Assembly: GCF_032062135.1 (NCBI RefSeq)
Contig: NC_092862.1
Location: 91,637,752 to 91,701,751, forward strand
Source of the DNA: Pyxicephalus adspersus
Taxonomy: Eukaryota > Chordata > Amphibia > Anura > Pyxicephalidae
Length of the DNA: 64,000 nucleotides
Direction of reading: 5' to 3'
In this document: one piece after another, positions 36,150-48,628 of the stretch
Position numbering within the stretch: position 1 is the stretch's first letter
How the letters are laid out: each line of letters starts with the position of its first letter
Program-made: the position numbers and the translations under genes
The notes under the pieces: model-generated
Seen by the model: the letters and a program-made list of their open reading frames with translations, nothing else
Databases searched by the model: none
What the model was told of the DNA's origin: nothing

Positions 36150-36292
36150 AGATTGTAAGCTCTTCGGGGCAGGGTCCTCTCCTCCTGTATCACTGTCTGT
36201 ATTAGTCTGTCATTTGTAATCCCTATTTAATGTACAGCGCTGCGTAATATGTTGGCGCTATATAAATCCTGTTAAATAATAATAATAATAAA
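36150..36292 (+). mobile_element. SINE tail, 5' truncated
   Basis: It has TGTACAGCGCTGCGTAATAT followed by GTTGGCGCTATATAAAT and AATAATAATAAT, as in the SINE at 1-322 but better preserved. The tRNA head is missing. Confidence 0.75.
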
Positions 36293-38473
36293 TTCTGGCA
36301 TACATCAGATGATTCTCTCCCGAAGCTAATGGTTGAGCTCATCTTGACTGAAAATATGACATGTATACGGTGGTCCTCCTGTGACAATGTTCATCAATCT
36401 GCCACAGTTAATGGCTGCTGTGCACTCATATGGAGAAATGCACAGCAGGGCAACACATGCCTGTCTTCCTTCCTCACTTCATCAAACAGATGGCACTGTG
36501 TGTAGAGCACTCATTCATTTATCAGTCACTGAAAAGTTTGGCTGAGCTGACCTCTGTATGGGGTTTTAGTCACTCAATTGTTTGCAATCTGACATGGAAT
36601 CATACAAAAATATGATAAAAAAAAGACAGATTCAAAAAGGCAGATTCAGAGGCAAAACTGATACATATTTATATTGTACATGTTCTTTTCAAATGATATA
36701 TAAAGAAATATGTTTACATTTTGTATCATATAATATAAAACATAAGAAAATGTGTGGTAAAATAGTGTGAGGGTAGAACAATTGAAAGAGACAACACATT
36801 TATTCTGTATTTGTAGTCCACCACTGTGTAGGAAAAAACAGAAAGAGTGAAGATCAGATGAAACGTGAAATGTAAGAAAGCCACTTATGAAGTGTTTGCT
36901 CAGCAGCTCTTGGTATTTGAAGGGAATGATGCACAGCAGTAAACTGTAAAGAACAGAAACAGGAAAGAGAATGCAGAATGGGTAAGTGTTAAGTACAAGG
37001 GTCAGATCAGGCCAACATTACCACTCCACCCTCAGGAAAACAAGCAAATGCAATCCAATCACAAAACAAAAATTTCACAGCAAACCACTGCTGGTTATCT
37101 GAGCTTTAGTTTCAAAGTCATAACATTCCAAAAAACACAGCAGTGTGAGTAACAGGAAACTGAAACAAATAGATCACCCTTATATAAGCAAGCAGTTAAA
37201 GACTGAACTGTCAGAAATTACCAATAATTCACATGTAGGAAAACAAGAAGAAGCTGTGAGCAATCCGATCCTCTCCTAAATCCAGAGAACAGTATTCATA
37301 TTACTTAATACTCACAGACTGCGTCATGGGAGGTTATGACCTATGGCTTTTCAGACTGAATAGTGGCACTTTTTTCATGTAGTGCTTGCTCTGGGACTGT
37401 GGCTACAGGAACAGTACGTTTTGTTCTTACAAAATCCAAATATGTTCACTGAACATACCCAGAAACAGTGTATAAAACAAATACACAAAAGTATGTTCAT
37501 TAGGCTTACTTATATCCTGACTCCAGCACTGACATCTTTTATTACAGCCATATTTCATTTGCAGAGTAATGTGTTTAAACATAAAACAGTGTGTCTGGAC
37601 ATATAAACAGCGAGAAAGCACACAAACAAGCCAGATACAGTTTTTATACTACTGTTTAGATTACACAATTAAAAATGTACCTTCTATATATAAATAATCC
37701 TGATGTGTACAATCCAATCCATATTGACACATCAAAATCTTACTGTATCTCAGCTGTACTAAATATATTGAATAGCATAGTAAAACATTTCTTTTTGCAA
37801 CAAGGCTAAATGTAGGCTTTCTACATAGGCTGATATTTATGCATAGTGCAAAATATTGGATATACAATCAATGATGGGAGCATCTTTTTGGAGGAATATA
37901 ATACATGCAAGCATATGTGACAATTTAGGCTTCCATCCTGGTCTGTATGGAGATTTGAATAAGTCAAGACTGGAAAATGAATTTATCGCTAGGAACCATC
38001 AGGAAAATCCATTAAGGTTTAAAGCCCTATAAAAGTGTTAGGCTTCTTGTGATGATAGTTTTGCCCTAAGGACATCAGTACACTATATAATATTTAAAGA
38101 CAGATTGCAAAAATTTGCACACTGAACACATTTACAAATGAAGGTAATTTTTAATGCATTCCTGAAACCCAGGATACTCCCGGACTGCAACCAGCAATCT
38201 GGTGGCCCACCTTGTTTTTATTCCCATATAGCCTCACAGGAGCAACCAAACCTATGGTGTTCATTATTCTATGGTGTAGCTCTGAACTCCCCACCCACCA
38301 AACTCAAAGCCTGAATTTGCTTTGTCTAGCTTACCAATTTGGGCGCTAGTAACGCCAGAGAAGGGATGTCAGAATACAAGTTTCGAAGCTGGGAGCTATA
38401 ATCTTTTTCCCCCTCAAGGAGTTTCCAAAAAGACATACACACATAGCTGGCTGTATGATTTTAGGGTTTTTTT

Positions 38474-39042
38474 TATGACAGGATGTCCCAGGGTTTGACT
38501 GGAAAGGTCTTCAATGGTATTTATGTATTGCCCAGGTTGAGGTGTTTTGCAAATTAATAGCTCCAGGAAAATTCATTTTGATGTGTAACTGACAGATGGC
38601 TTTAATAAAAATCCAGTATTAAGGGTCCTGGAGCCGAATCTGGCCAAGGGATCCTCGTCCACACAATCTATGTCCAGGTCTTCATCTGGACTTAGAGAAC
38701 ATGGGAGCTCTAGTTTAGTAAACCCCTGCAGACTGTGGAGCTCACTGTCTTTCCAAAGCAAGAGGGGAAAGGAGGTCAAGAGACCACCATTAGAGTGTAA
38801 TTTGCCATATTTTGTTTTGTGCAAAACGACTTTGTGTCTTTCTGCTGGTAAGAGAGGTAACTACCAAAGAGGTAGTTAGTTGCCCAGCCAGGCTACTGTC
38901 TGTCTTTAGTTTTTTTACTTTGTGTTTATTGGCAAGAACTTAGGCAGGTGCCTAAAGTTTGTTCTGAAAATTGACCATGTGCTACCTTACTGAACTGGTG
39001 CAACTCCTGTTACTGTAAGCAATCCCCCAAAACAGGTTTTCA
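38474..39042 (+). mobile_element. Solo LTR, copy 2 (older)
   Basis: It starts TATGACAGGATGTCCC and ends near CAATCCCCCAAAACAGG...CA; TTTT lies on both sides, a possible 4-bp duplication. It shares GGAGCC..ATCTGGCCAAGGGA, CCCAGCC.GGCTACTGT and other blocks with copies 1 and 3. The open frames inside (both strands) are chance. Confidence 0.65.
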
Positions 39043-40166
39043 TTTTTTACTGTCAGGTTTGCAGTAAAGTTTGCTCTCAGCGCTGGGACCAAGTGTTTAA
39101 TGTTTAGCAATCATGACAGCACAATAGAACAATATATTAGTTCAACTACTAGCTTTACTATCCATATACCTACTAAGGCATTAAAAAAGCTTAAGAAATT
39201 TAATTACATTAAAAAAAGTCTTTATTTATCTTGATTATATACTGCATAGATCTTAAAATTATTATTCCTGCTCACTTAGTAAAAATAATTATTAATGATT
39301 GGTAGAGATATACTAATATTACTTTTTTAAGCCTTAACAAATACTTTGAACACTTGAGAGCTTGGGAAAGACAATGACAATTAATTGCTTTGGTTAGTTG
39401 CATCATTTAATTTTGTTAATTATACTAGTACAGGTAAATATAATTTCCTGTTTACCAGAAGCTAAAGCAAATTTCGTAATTTTGATAGATTGTTATTTAA
39501 ACGTTTACATTTTTTTTTGCCATTTCAGAAAAGTAAATTTTTTTAACTTTGAAAAACAAAAAGTTACCAATAAACTGAATTACTTTGCAAGTTCTTTTTG
39601 ATTAGGACCCTTTTACTTTGATTTAGTTATGGGGTCAACATACCTCCTTCAAAAAAGCAAAGACTAGAAAATGATGCAGACAATGGTGATAAATGCTAAC
39701 GTTCAGAAAATAGAAATATAAATAAAGAAATCAAAAGTGCAAAAGATAGCTAATGCCTCCCTAATTGCTTAATATGTGGCTACCTGAATCCTTTATCAGC
39801 CTGTGGCAATCACAAGAAAAGTGAATAAAATGTATTAACCAGTGAATAAGCAAATCTTTAATCTCTTATATTTGTTGCCACAGAATTATTCTTAAAAATT
39901 ATTTGTGCACATCTAGATTGTGCATGAAAAAATACAACTCTCCATCCTATCAATTGGTTTGCTCTTTGATGTTTATTCTGAGGCAAAGCATATCTGTTGA
40001 TACCAACATTAATGAGCACAATTTAAGGGTTCATGGAAATCCGCCATAATAAATGGCTGGAAGAAAAGAAAAGTAGCCAGACTAGAGGAAAGCTGAGTGA
40101 TAAAAAAGTAAAAGTGGAGCAGACAGGAGCAGATAAAATATATATTACAGCCTGGTATGGACCTAC

Positions 40167-40340
40167 GTTTAGCAGGTATAGGTTTGGTTGATCCTGTTAT
40201 AGCAGCTCCATTTTCATAGATAGATGGATCCATAATATCATTATCAGGTGGAGGGTAGGGAGGGGGTGGGGGTATCACTAAGTGAGGTGGACTTCTGGAT
40301 GTTCCTCTTGGGGGTTTTTGTGGAACCTGCCGTCCATTAC
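40167..40340 (-). CDS. COBL: COBL proline-rich exon
   Basis: A 174-bp exon lies between an AG acceptor (40342-40341) and a GTAGGT donor starting at 40166. A GTCCAT donor three bases further in fails on phase. It begins with GT, which completes a Gly codon, and encodes NGRQVPQKPPRGTSRSPPHL followed by PPPPPYPPPDNDIMDPSIYE. This block is nearly identical to vertebrate COBL as I remember it. The KPPRG and polyproline stretches are likely ligands for SH3 or profilin-type partners; COBL is known to be recruited by syndapin SH3 domains. It ends inside a KR codon (one base). The open frame beyond 40167 is read-through into the intron. Confidence 0.94.
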
Positions 40341-40589
40341 CTATGTGAAGATTAATATATAGATTATTTCATGTTGGCAACATATTATACATTTTGTCTT
40401 TCATGTTTCTTTAGAAGTTTACATGAACCCAAAATGTTTTTAAAGTTGCAAGTTCACACTTTTGCAAGTTCACATTTTTCTGATATGTATCACATTCAGC
40501 CACTGAACATTTGTTTACTGACAAGGATTCAAAATTTTTATGTTTTTGAATAAACTTGCCCAATGCAACCTTTATGTCAACCTTTAGTT

Positions 40590-40860
40590 TACCTGTTCCT
40601 TCTGTGCATGCCCGATATCAGCCATGACCAGAAGGGGCATTTTACTTCACTGAGGGTAAAAAGATGTCGATCTCATGCATGCGCAGTGAGATCACCACTC
40701 GTTTTTTCCCGTACCCAGAAAAGGGCCGGCACCCAACACCAGGACGAAGAATAATTCCAGGATGGCGCAGGACCCAATCGATAAAAGCTCCAGCGAGATC
40801 GAGGGATCTACGCAATTAAAAGTAAGTGTGATTTTTTTATTTTTCAGTTTAGTTCTACTT
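40590..40860. repeat. Possible dispersed repeat
   Basis: A GC-richer block with CATGCGCAGTGAGATCACC and CGGCACCCAACACCAGGA stands out from AT-rich surroundings. It resembles frog interspersed repeats in style, but I have no second full copy in the window. Confidence 0.4.
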
Positions 40861-43019
40861 TAGGTAGGTCTGGGTTGTTTAGGGCAAATAGGCTCTACAT
40901 GTTCTTTACTGCATACAAAACATAGAGAGGTATTTCCTGCTGATCTATTTCATTACTGCACTGTGTAATACATTAAAACACACCACAGCTAGATTGTGAA
41001 AGAACAAAGAGGATATTTCAGTGCAGCATCTACATTTCACTTTGAACATACACCTATCTGATGAGAACAGTAGTAGTAAAAGCAAGGATGCACTTTTCTT
41101 ATCAGACATAACTGTTGCATAATCTTCATTAAGTTTTCCAGCCAAACTAAACAAATTTAATTTGCTTAGCATAATTGTACCATTATAATATAATTTAGAA
41201 ATATTGCCTACAAAATATAAAGGGTGCACTTACTGGCCACAGACCAATAATTTACAACATTGTTTATTAGGCATGGTACAAGTGGTACCATGGTACAAAC
41301 ATGCTAAAGTAACCAGCAATTTACAGGTGCATTAGTACTTGATTCAAGAAAGAATAAATTATTTCTTGCATTAGTGATGCGGAATGTTGTATGCTCAATT
41401 CAAAACCTTTTTTTTTACAAAATGTATGTTCATTATGTATACCTGACTACATGCACAAAATTCCCTGAATAGGACATCAAAGTGGAACTCACTTGCCTAG
41501 TCTGGTGTACATGTAAAATTCTCTTCCCCCTGCTATACAACACCCCCTACCCGCAAGACTTTAGGAGTTCACTGCAATGCTGGAATATAAACAGACTAAT
41601 TTCTGTTCCACAAGAAAATATGTACACCAATTAGGGGGAGTGGTTCACCACAGGTTACGGGTATTTTTCTATTTTTAACTATTTTTACTGTAAACAAGGT
41701 GAAATGTGCATGTTTTGCACTGTTTTACTGATTTTATAGTTCAACTTTTATTCTATTGACTTTACCCGCCCACCCTATAAGCTTTACTGATTGTTCCAAT
41801 GTGCTGTTTGCACTAGAGTTCTGCTTAAACATTTCCTTCATTGGATGCCCATGATTGTGATAAGTTCACTAATAACCCTACTCCATTCATGGCGCAGTTC
41901 AAGAAATAAATTAGACCTAAATAAAAAGTGCTTTTTTCATAACGATACCCCAGAGAACAATACAATGCAGGTAGAAATATATACTGTAGTCTGCCATTGC
42001 TGACCTTTCCATGAAAATGTTAGTTGCCTTTAGATGTTTTTTTGAAAGGTTCCCCCTCACCAGATGTGCAGTGAGATTGGTCACCTGCACAGTGCAAGAT
42101 TGAGTGATATGAGCAGCAGCAAGAAAAAGAGGAAAGAAGATGTTGTGCTCAATGTCCCATCCGCACCAAAAAAGGGGAATAGCCCCAGGGCAGCCCTGGA
42201 CCTAATAAAGTCAGGATTGCAGGGGGGTTGAGGGCTTTAATGCTTTAAGATGAATTAAAACTTGACAAAGGTCTAAATCCTTCAGTTCTGTGACATACAC
42301 AAAGTAATAGATACAAAAATTAAAAATTAATATTTACTTAGCTCTAAATGCCACCTTTTTAATATATGTATAGTACATAAACTTGGTGTTTGGCCTGGGA
42401 ACCATTACATCACAAAACTGCGCAGACAACATTTTAAAGTCAAAGCATGTCTAGGTACCAGGAGGAAACATGTGCAAGAATTTAAAATGAAAATTGTAGC
42501 TTTTTGGTTGTCATGCTCATTGACTTGTTTTAGAGTTCTGACACTCTCCAACTTGAAGTTCAACTCACAAGGTATTAAAGCCAATTGGGCAGCAAAAAAG
42601 CAAGCCAACCAGTATTTGTTTTGCATCTGCAGACTCTTTATCTCTCTTATATAAGTTTATATGATAGTAAAAATTCTGCTGCCCTCAGTGAAGGTACCCA
42701 AGAAAAAGGAATAATAATAGAATATAGCAATAAATGTTGACATCATTTTATGGCGTTCAGTTACGGTTGATAAGTGCATCATAATATTTGTTTCCAGGTT
42801 AGTGATAATTCATACAATTATTCAAATGGATGGTGCATAACCCATAGCAACAGAAGCACATATATGGATAGGTGGTACTCCAACCCCTGAAGAGCAAGAG
42901 CCTGCTCCAAACATTTGGACTGACTCCGTTTTTTGTTTCCACTCAGGATTATCTGCCCCCTAAATGACAGGCATCTCTCTATACTAAACTAAGAACCTAC
43001 TTCAACATTGTACCATTAG

Positions 43020-43062
43020 TCTCATCACCCTGAGGAAGACTTTTTGGCGAAATGCAACTTTT
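43020..43062 (+). other. Hammerhead-like motif, copy 3 (degenerate)
   Basis: CCTGAGGAAGACTTTTTGG followed by CGAAATGCAAC. The CTGAGGA and GAAA boxes are present, the middle stem is weak and the flanks do not pair. Confidence 0.4.
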
Positions 43063-43576
43063 CTTCTCTCTCCTCTTGCATACTCCATTGCTGTATGGGG
43101 TCATCAAATAACTTTACTTTAGAAGCAATTTGTTACTACTAGGTTCTACACCCCACCAATGCAAGTGGGCTATGGGCCATCCATTTAAATGATTGAAGCC
43201 AATGTTATTAAATGTATAACATTTGCACAATATACTTTGACAATGAAAAACTCCTGTTGTTTTCTTCTCTCTTGTATACATATTTAATTAATGTTTTAAA
43301 TAAGTGAACAAATACAATAGAACATTCTAAAAAATTTTAAGGCTGGCTTTAAAGAAAAGGTCTCCAAACTTTAATAAGACTAGCACATTTGCTTTATGCT
43401 ATATCTGATGTTGTTTAACCCACTGAATAAAACAGTCAACTGCTCACAAATGTATATCATGCAGTGAACCAGTGCAGTAAACCACCAAGATGCAAAAAAT
43501 TTCTAAGGCACGTCTTTGATTATCTTTATTCTAAAAAAACTCTCAACATTTTTTGCTTAATCCCCCTAGGGGTAAT

Positions 43577-43638
43577 CCTGAGTGTGACTCGGGGTGGGAA
43601 AACAATGCAAAACGCAGTAACCCCGAGTCACACTCAGG
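43577..43638. repeat. Perfect hairpin 1 in the piggyBac left arm
   Basis: 19-bp arms CCTGAGTGTGACTCGGGGT and its complement at 43620-43638, 24-base loop, directly inside the terminal repeat. Confidence 0.9.
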
Positions 43639-43747
43639 TAACTTTGGGGGTCCCCCTTACCTTAGCCCCCTGCTCCAGCGGCGATTGCATGATCCCGCTG
43701 TGATGCCAGGGCGCTTCTCCGTCAGGGGGCGTGGCCAGGCGGTAAAT

Positions 43748-43780
43748 TTAAAAGCAGATTACCGAGTAATCTGCTTTTAA
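43748..43780. repeat. Perfect hairpin 2 in the piggyBac left arm
   Basis: 15-bp arms TTAAAAGCAGATTAC at 43748-43762 and 43766-43780, 3-base loop. Confidence 0.9.
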
Positions 43781-43811
43781 GTACCGCCCGGGTACCCACC
43801 ACCCCGCTGCA

Positions 43812-43882
43812 CGCATCTGCAGTTAGATGCGATGCACCATGCAGGATTTCCGCATGGTGCATCGCATCTAACTGCAGATGCG
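43812..43882. repeat. Perfect hairpin 3 in the piggyBac left arm
   Basis: 31-bp arms, starting CGCATCTGCAGTTAGATGCG, at 43812-43842 and 43852-43882 with a 9-base loop and no mismatch. Confidence 0.92.
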
Positions 43883-44317
43883 ATCACCAACAGTAAATCC
43901 CAGGGGTGATGCCAGCGGAGATTTCCCGCTGGCAGCACCCCCTGAATCTACTGCAGCTGCTCGCATCACCTGGAGATCAGCCTCCGGGTGATGTGAGCAG
44001 GAGAGTGAGCAGGGCGGGGACATCCCCACCGCATCACCCAGCAAGATGTGTGACATCCTCCGGGTGATGCGATGGGAGTGATGGATTCTGGGGGCGGGAA
44101 ATTTTTTTCACAGTGAAATACACCAAAAAACACAAAATAAAAGTATCAAAACACATTTTAGTGCACCAAGCATCATTGCCCAGTGTCCTGATTTACATTT
44201 TGCCGACTATTATCCCTGACCTTGATCTGACCTTTTGATGACTTATAAATCACTTCCTGAATGTATCATTTCATCACTTTGTCTTTGACCTTCATTGTTC
44301 CTGACTGTTTGCTGGAG

Positions 44318-45604
44318 ACCGCATGGTATCCAAACGGCATCTCGCCGGCGCAAGCGCTGTTTTGGAGGAATTTGAAAGCAGCAATAGCGATTTGGAGTCC
44401 CTTGTGGAATCAAGCGATAGTGATTCACCAAGAAAATTTGTCATCGGACAGCAAAAGTGAACTGAGCGATGATTCTGAACCTGTGCGCACATGGTATCCT
44501 ATTGACCTTGATGCAGGCCAGGCAGCACCGCCAAGATTTCCATTTACCGGCGCACCTGGGATGAAAATTGAGGCTGAATGCGACGATCCCCTGCCATACC
44601 TGAAGTTGTTTTTGACCAATGAAGTTATTGAAAAAATTGTTGCGGAGACAAACAGGTAAGCCGCTCTTGTGTTTGCTTTTTGAAATTATTTGCTAATTTT
44701 TTTTATGCAAACATGTGCGCTGCTCTGTGCTATCTTTGCTGCTCTATGCTGCTCTGTGTTTGGTAACTTTTTGAAATTTTTTGCTAATTTTTTTAACTTC
44801 ACTTCGCAAACAATGAGACTACCCATCCTGCACCAAAACTCAAAAAAATTGGGGAAGTATCTCAGATTATTCTACAAAATTTCCAGCAAACCTATGTGCC
44901 AGAAAGAGATGTCAGCATTGACGAAAGTCTAATGGCTTACAAGGGGAGGCTCAGCTGGGTGCAGTACATTGCGTCAAAGAGGGCACGATTTGGCGTGAAG
45001 ACCTATATGCTGTGCGAATCCTCAACTGGCTACATCTGGAATACGGTACTGTACACTGGAAAAGGGACACAGTTCAACCCCAGATACAGCAATTATGGAT
45101 TGGCCACATCTTCAGTCCCTTTTTGAGATATTGCTAGGTCAGGGCTATTGTGTCATAACTGACAATTTCTACACCTCTCCTGAGCTTTAGAGTTCCTTCT
45201 GCAACACAGAACAGATGCGTATGGAACCGTTAGGGCTAACCGGCGCAACCTGCCAGCACTGTTTGCAAAAGGGAAGCTGAAGACAGGAGAAATTGTTGCC
45301 TGGCAGAAAGGAAAGATGATGGCCCTAAGATGGCGTGACAAGAAAGATGTGTGACTGATGAGTACTGTCCATAATGTCTCCACCGTTCTGGTACACACAA
45401 TGTGGGAAAGAAGTGATGAAGCCACAGGTGATGATTGACTACAACAACACCATGGGAGGTGTTGGCAGAGCTGACCAAGCCATGACATTCTACCCAGCGA
45501 TGAGGAAACCGCAAAGGAAGTACTACAAGAAGATTTTCAGGCATCTTGTTGAGCAGTGCCTATGGAATGCCTACTTTCTGTACCACACCCGGGATGTCTA
45601 CTAA
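44318..45604 (+). pseudogene. piggyBac transposase (PGBD4-like), degenerate
   Basis: A start at 44321 gives MVSKRHLAGASAVLEEFESS, an acidic N-terminus, with a stop after about 46 codons. The next frame has RTWYPIDLDAGQAAPPRFPF and PYLKLFLTNEVIEKIVAETN. About 130 residues are missing after this point; a GT follows the break, but a true intron is not supported. The catalytic core resumes with VPERDVSIDESLMAYKGRLS (first Asp present), CVITDNFYTSPEL and a stop at 45187 (second Asp present), and VMIDYNNTMGGVGRADQ, where the third Asp of GGVD is Gly. The C-terminus ends NAYFLYHTRDVY at 45604. Several frameshifts. It cannot make an active protein. Confidence 0.88.
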
Positions 45605-48121
45605 AAATGTAAATATTTTTTTTTCTAAAATCTGCATTTAATTTATCTTAATATTTATCAAAATAATTTCACCCATGTTTGGAAAATTTCAATTAGAAAT
45701 TTTTGATAAAAATTTTTTTTTTTTGATAAATTACACTGTTGTGGTCTATTTCATTATTTTTTATAATAATGATTTATAATTATGTATTATATTATAATTT
45801 ATGATTATAGTATAATAAATAAATAAAATTATTATACCCCGGAGTTAATCCTAAGAACTACAGGCCCACAATATAAGCAAAAATTTCTATGCAAAAAAAA
45901 ATAGGATCACTTTTTGCATCAAAAAACTGACAGAATTAGAACGCTAGGGGGGTTAAACTGTATTACCAAACTTAAAAATTTCAGTATAGCTGCCAAGCTC
46001 CAAATGTTTGAGATTAAAATATATTTAAATGTTACTTTGGCTAACAAGCTAACAAGTTGTTGGGGCCTCCAGTTCAAAAGCTTATGAGCAATAAATTATT
46101 TAAAAAATCTTGCAACTGAGTCCGATGTGCTTCCAGCACTTGGCAACCTGTAATTATTATCACCTTACCTACTTAAATTAAGTCTTGCAACTTAAAAGAG
46201 CAGGTAAACATGCACAGAGGCTAGGACATGAAGTAACACAAACCAATGAACTTGTTAGCTTTTAGCACACTCAAATAAAACATCCATTACATGTACAAAA
46301 ACACAACATGCTTATCTTCTGCTAATGAGCAAAATGCTAATAAAATATAAACTGCATTACAAATCTTTATATTTTAACTCTAAACAAGAAATTAGAATGG
46401 TGTTAATGTCAGAGGACTTACAAGTTAGTAATCCGTGGTATGGTAACTAAAATTTAACATTCCAACATAATAATGAGATCTAAAAGCAATATCACAAGTC
46501 ATTTAAGCCAAACAGATAACTTTGGAGTTGAGTTATGTGTAACTCAACTAGTTTACCTGCCAATATATTTGTTGTTCTTTTCAACCACTCTAGTGATTTA
46601 CACAACTCAGGCAGCATAGTTAAGATGGTGACATCACTAAACATACTAACAGCTTCTTGTGCTACCTTCTTATTCAGTTAACTATGAATGAGCATCACCA
46701 TATTGCTAAAGCCTTTCCTAAATATTCCTAGGTATCTCAGCTGACTACACATTTTTCATGTTCTGAACAAATTGGGTTGACTGCAATATGCAACATAAAA
46801 TTTCAGAGCACACAACTGTCTGCTTCTATTTTATTACTGTTATGAAGGAGATTGTGGGAAGGATTTAGGAAGTAAATTAAACATTTAACATTTCATTGAA
46901 TACAAACTAAAAGCAAATTTTGAATTTGTTTAGAATGACATTTACTTTAACATATATTGTTGCTTCCAACAATTTTTAACAAAAATGAGCTTAATTAATT
47001 TTTTTCTTAATGATAGAAACAGAATTAGAATTAGGTAAAAGGGCTTATAAGCACAACACTACAACTGCATTTCTTTTTTTCTTTCTAAAAAAATAAACAT
47101 AAGAATCTCTGTCTAGTCAAACCTGAATGTTTATTACTGTCTCCGAACAGATCCATTATGTGTGATATTACTAAATGTATTTATTGCAATACACATGCCA
47201 ACAATGTCCTCCGGCAAGACTAATGCCTAAGTTAATTTCTAATGCCTTTTTAGGCCATAAAAGGGGATTTGGTCAAGAACCCAAGGTGTGCAATAGGACT
47301 CCAAAGGGATAATAAAATTATTGGCCAATGTACTAAAAGCAGATTACTTCTTTGAGCAAAAAAAGCCTCTTAATTACAAGTTTTTAAAGCATTTAAGTAA
47401 ATGTTTGACAAAATTTCTAACCCAATCACCTGCTGTTGATGATTTAAGTGTTCTGAAGTTAGAACCTGACATAATTTCTACAACAGATATCTTGTTTTGA
47501 TGTGAAATTTTCCATGCTCCACAATAAGTATTAAATGTGTATTTAAACGATCTACACATATAATGTATTCTAATTTTTTCTTGGCATTTATATGAAGTAT
47601 TATTTACTAGCACCATCACTGTAGTTCGGTGCAAATATTCAACTTATTGCACATACCTAAATATTCATGAGAATCTGAGGAGTGTACAGCAACCAGAATA
47701 ACAACATAATTATGTACGATCCAATATTCTCAGGCTCGAGAAAGACATAAAAATGCCACTCCATTATAAGACAAGTGATAACTGCTTTCACATCTGAAAC
47801 AGCTGAAATTACATTTGCAATTCCCAACAGTACATTAATTGATGTAGACATCTACAATTGAAAAAAATAAAAAAAAATAAAATGGAACTAACATGATAAG
47901 TTTCATGGTTCAATAATCAAGTTAGAGAATTCCAACTAATTTCTCATGTTATAATCAGAATGTAAAAAGATTCTGCTAAATGGATATTCGTTTTTTAGCC
48001 TACTATTGTGAAGTTAATTTTTTAGGGATCTAATTAGTGAACAAATTGGGAAGTGCAGCATACAATTTCATCATGTATATGCATTGTTAATGCATGCTAA
48101 GGTTCTGAAGTTAATACTCAC

Positions 48122-48239
48122 CCGTGGAGCTTTTCCTTTTATCCAGATCTTCATTCTTTTCATTTGGCATTTGTGGAGTTGGTGGTGGTGGGGCTCTTCT
48201 TTTTTTTTTCTGCAGTTCCTTTTGAACTGTGGCAAAAAC
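48122..48239 (-). CDS. COBL: COBL exon with KRAP motif
   Basis: A 118-bp exon lies between a TTTCAG acceptor (AG at 48241-48240) and a strong GTGAGT donor starting at 48121. It begins in phase 0 and ends one base into a Gly codon. The peptide is VFATVQKELQ, KKKRRAPPPPTPQMPNEKNE, DLDKRKSSTG. KKKRRAP is the family's KRAP motif, a short basic stretch followed by prolines that binds syndapin-type SH3 domains and membranes in COBL. The matching human segment ends RKSTMG. This is the most 5' exon of the gene visible here; the exon carrying the preceding KRAP copy was not found between 48240 and 64000, so that intron is at least 15.7 kb. Confidence 0.92.
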
Positions 48240-48484
48240 CTGAAATATAGCAAAGCATTATAAAGTGAAGACAATATGAATAAAGCATTTAAGTAAAGTG
48301 GTACTACATTACGAATATTTTGTAGTACTACATACTACAAGTATTTTGGTCCTTTACAAGATTTTGTGTTAAGCATATATAAATTTACAAAATCTACTAA
48401 AGACTAACTGATTATCTGAACTATAACTTACTGCGTAAATGCTTATATCTGACCTGTATATATATTTCTGACCTAAACATTTAA

Positions 48485-48628
48485 GGCTTCATACACACGC
48501 CAGATGATTCTGAGAATCAGATGCATGTACAGCGGCTGTCCGCATCATTTATGGATCCGTCCTGGCAGATCCATTAATGACGTGATAGATCCTTTCCAAC
48601 AACAAAAGTCTAACATGTGTAAGTAGCC
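48485..48628. mobile_element. PIF/Harbinger-type MITE, copy 2 (short)
   Basis: Ends GGCTTCATACACACG and ACATGTGTAAGTAGCC are flanked by TAA (48482-48484 and 48629-48631). It shares GATCCTTTCCAAC and other words with 6384-6715 but is less than half as long. Confidence 0.7.

Larger units (their letters stand above)
26926..40166 (-). other. COBL intron between the proline-rich exon and the serine-rich exon
   Basis: This 13.2-kb intron contains the hairpin-rich hAT element (28529-29382), AT microsatellites (29487-29519 and 30727-30754), a hammerhead-like motif near 30310, a 24-bp direct duplication (33463-33510), a Tigger-like 5' end (35729-36020), a SINE tail (36150-36292) and a solo LTR (38474-39042). 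I see nothing at 26930-28520, 31000-33450, 33520-35700, 36300-38470 and 39050-40166. Confidence 0.7.
43561..45952 (+). mobile_element. piggyBac transposon, full length but inactive
   Basis: The left end is TCCCCCTAGGGGTAATCC and the right end GAACGCTAGGGGGG, with TTAA on both sides (43557-43560 and 45953-45956), the piggyBac target. The element is 2392 bp. The left 500 bp is unusually GC-rich and contains three perfect hairpins. The transposase reads on the plus strand. It lies antisense to COBL. Confidence 0.9.
40341..48121 (-). other. COBL intron between the KRAP exon and the proline-rich exon
   Basis: This 7.8-kb intron contains a GC-richer repeat at 40590-40860, a hammerhead-like motif at 43020-43060 and the piggyBac element (43561-45952). 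I see nothing at 40870-42850 or 45960-48120. Confidence 0.7.

Noticed and set aside
38573..38824. 83-codon frame with an acidic LSPDEDLDIDCVDED stretch as a further COBL exon
   Set aside because: It lies inside solo LTR copy 2; the homologous stretches of copies 1 and 3 do not keep the frame, and it has no matching splice phase.
40161..40164. COBL donor at AG-GTCCAT instead of C-GTAGGT
   Set aside because: It would end the exon in phase 2, which does not fit the next exon's two-base start; GTAGGT is also the stronger donor.
44640..44820. Intron in the piggyBac transposase after AETNR
   Set aside because: A GTAAGC donor is present, but the codons expected on both sides are missing (about 130 residues), so a deletion explains it better.
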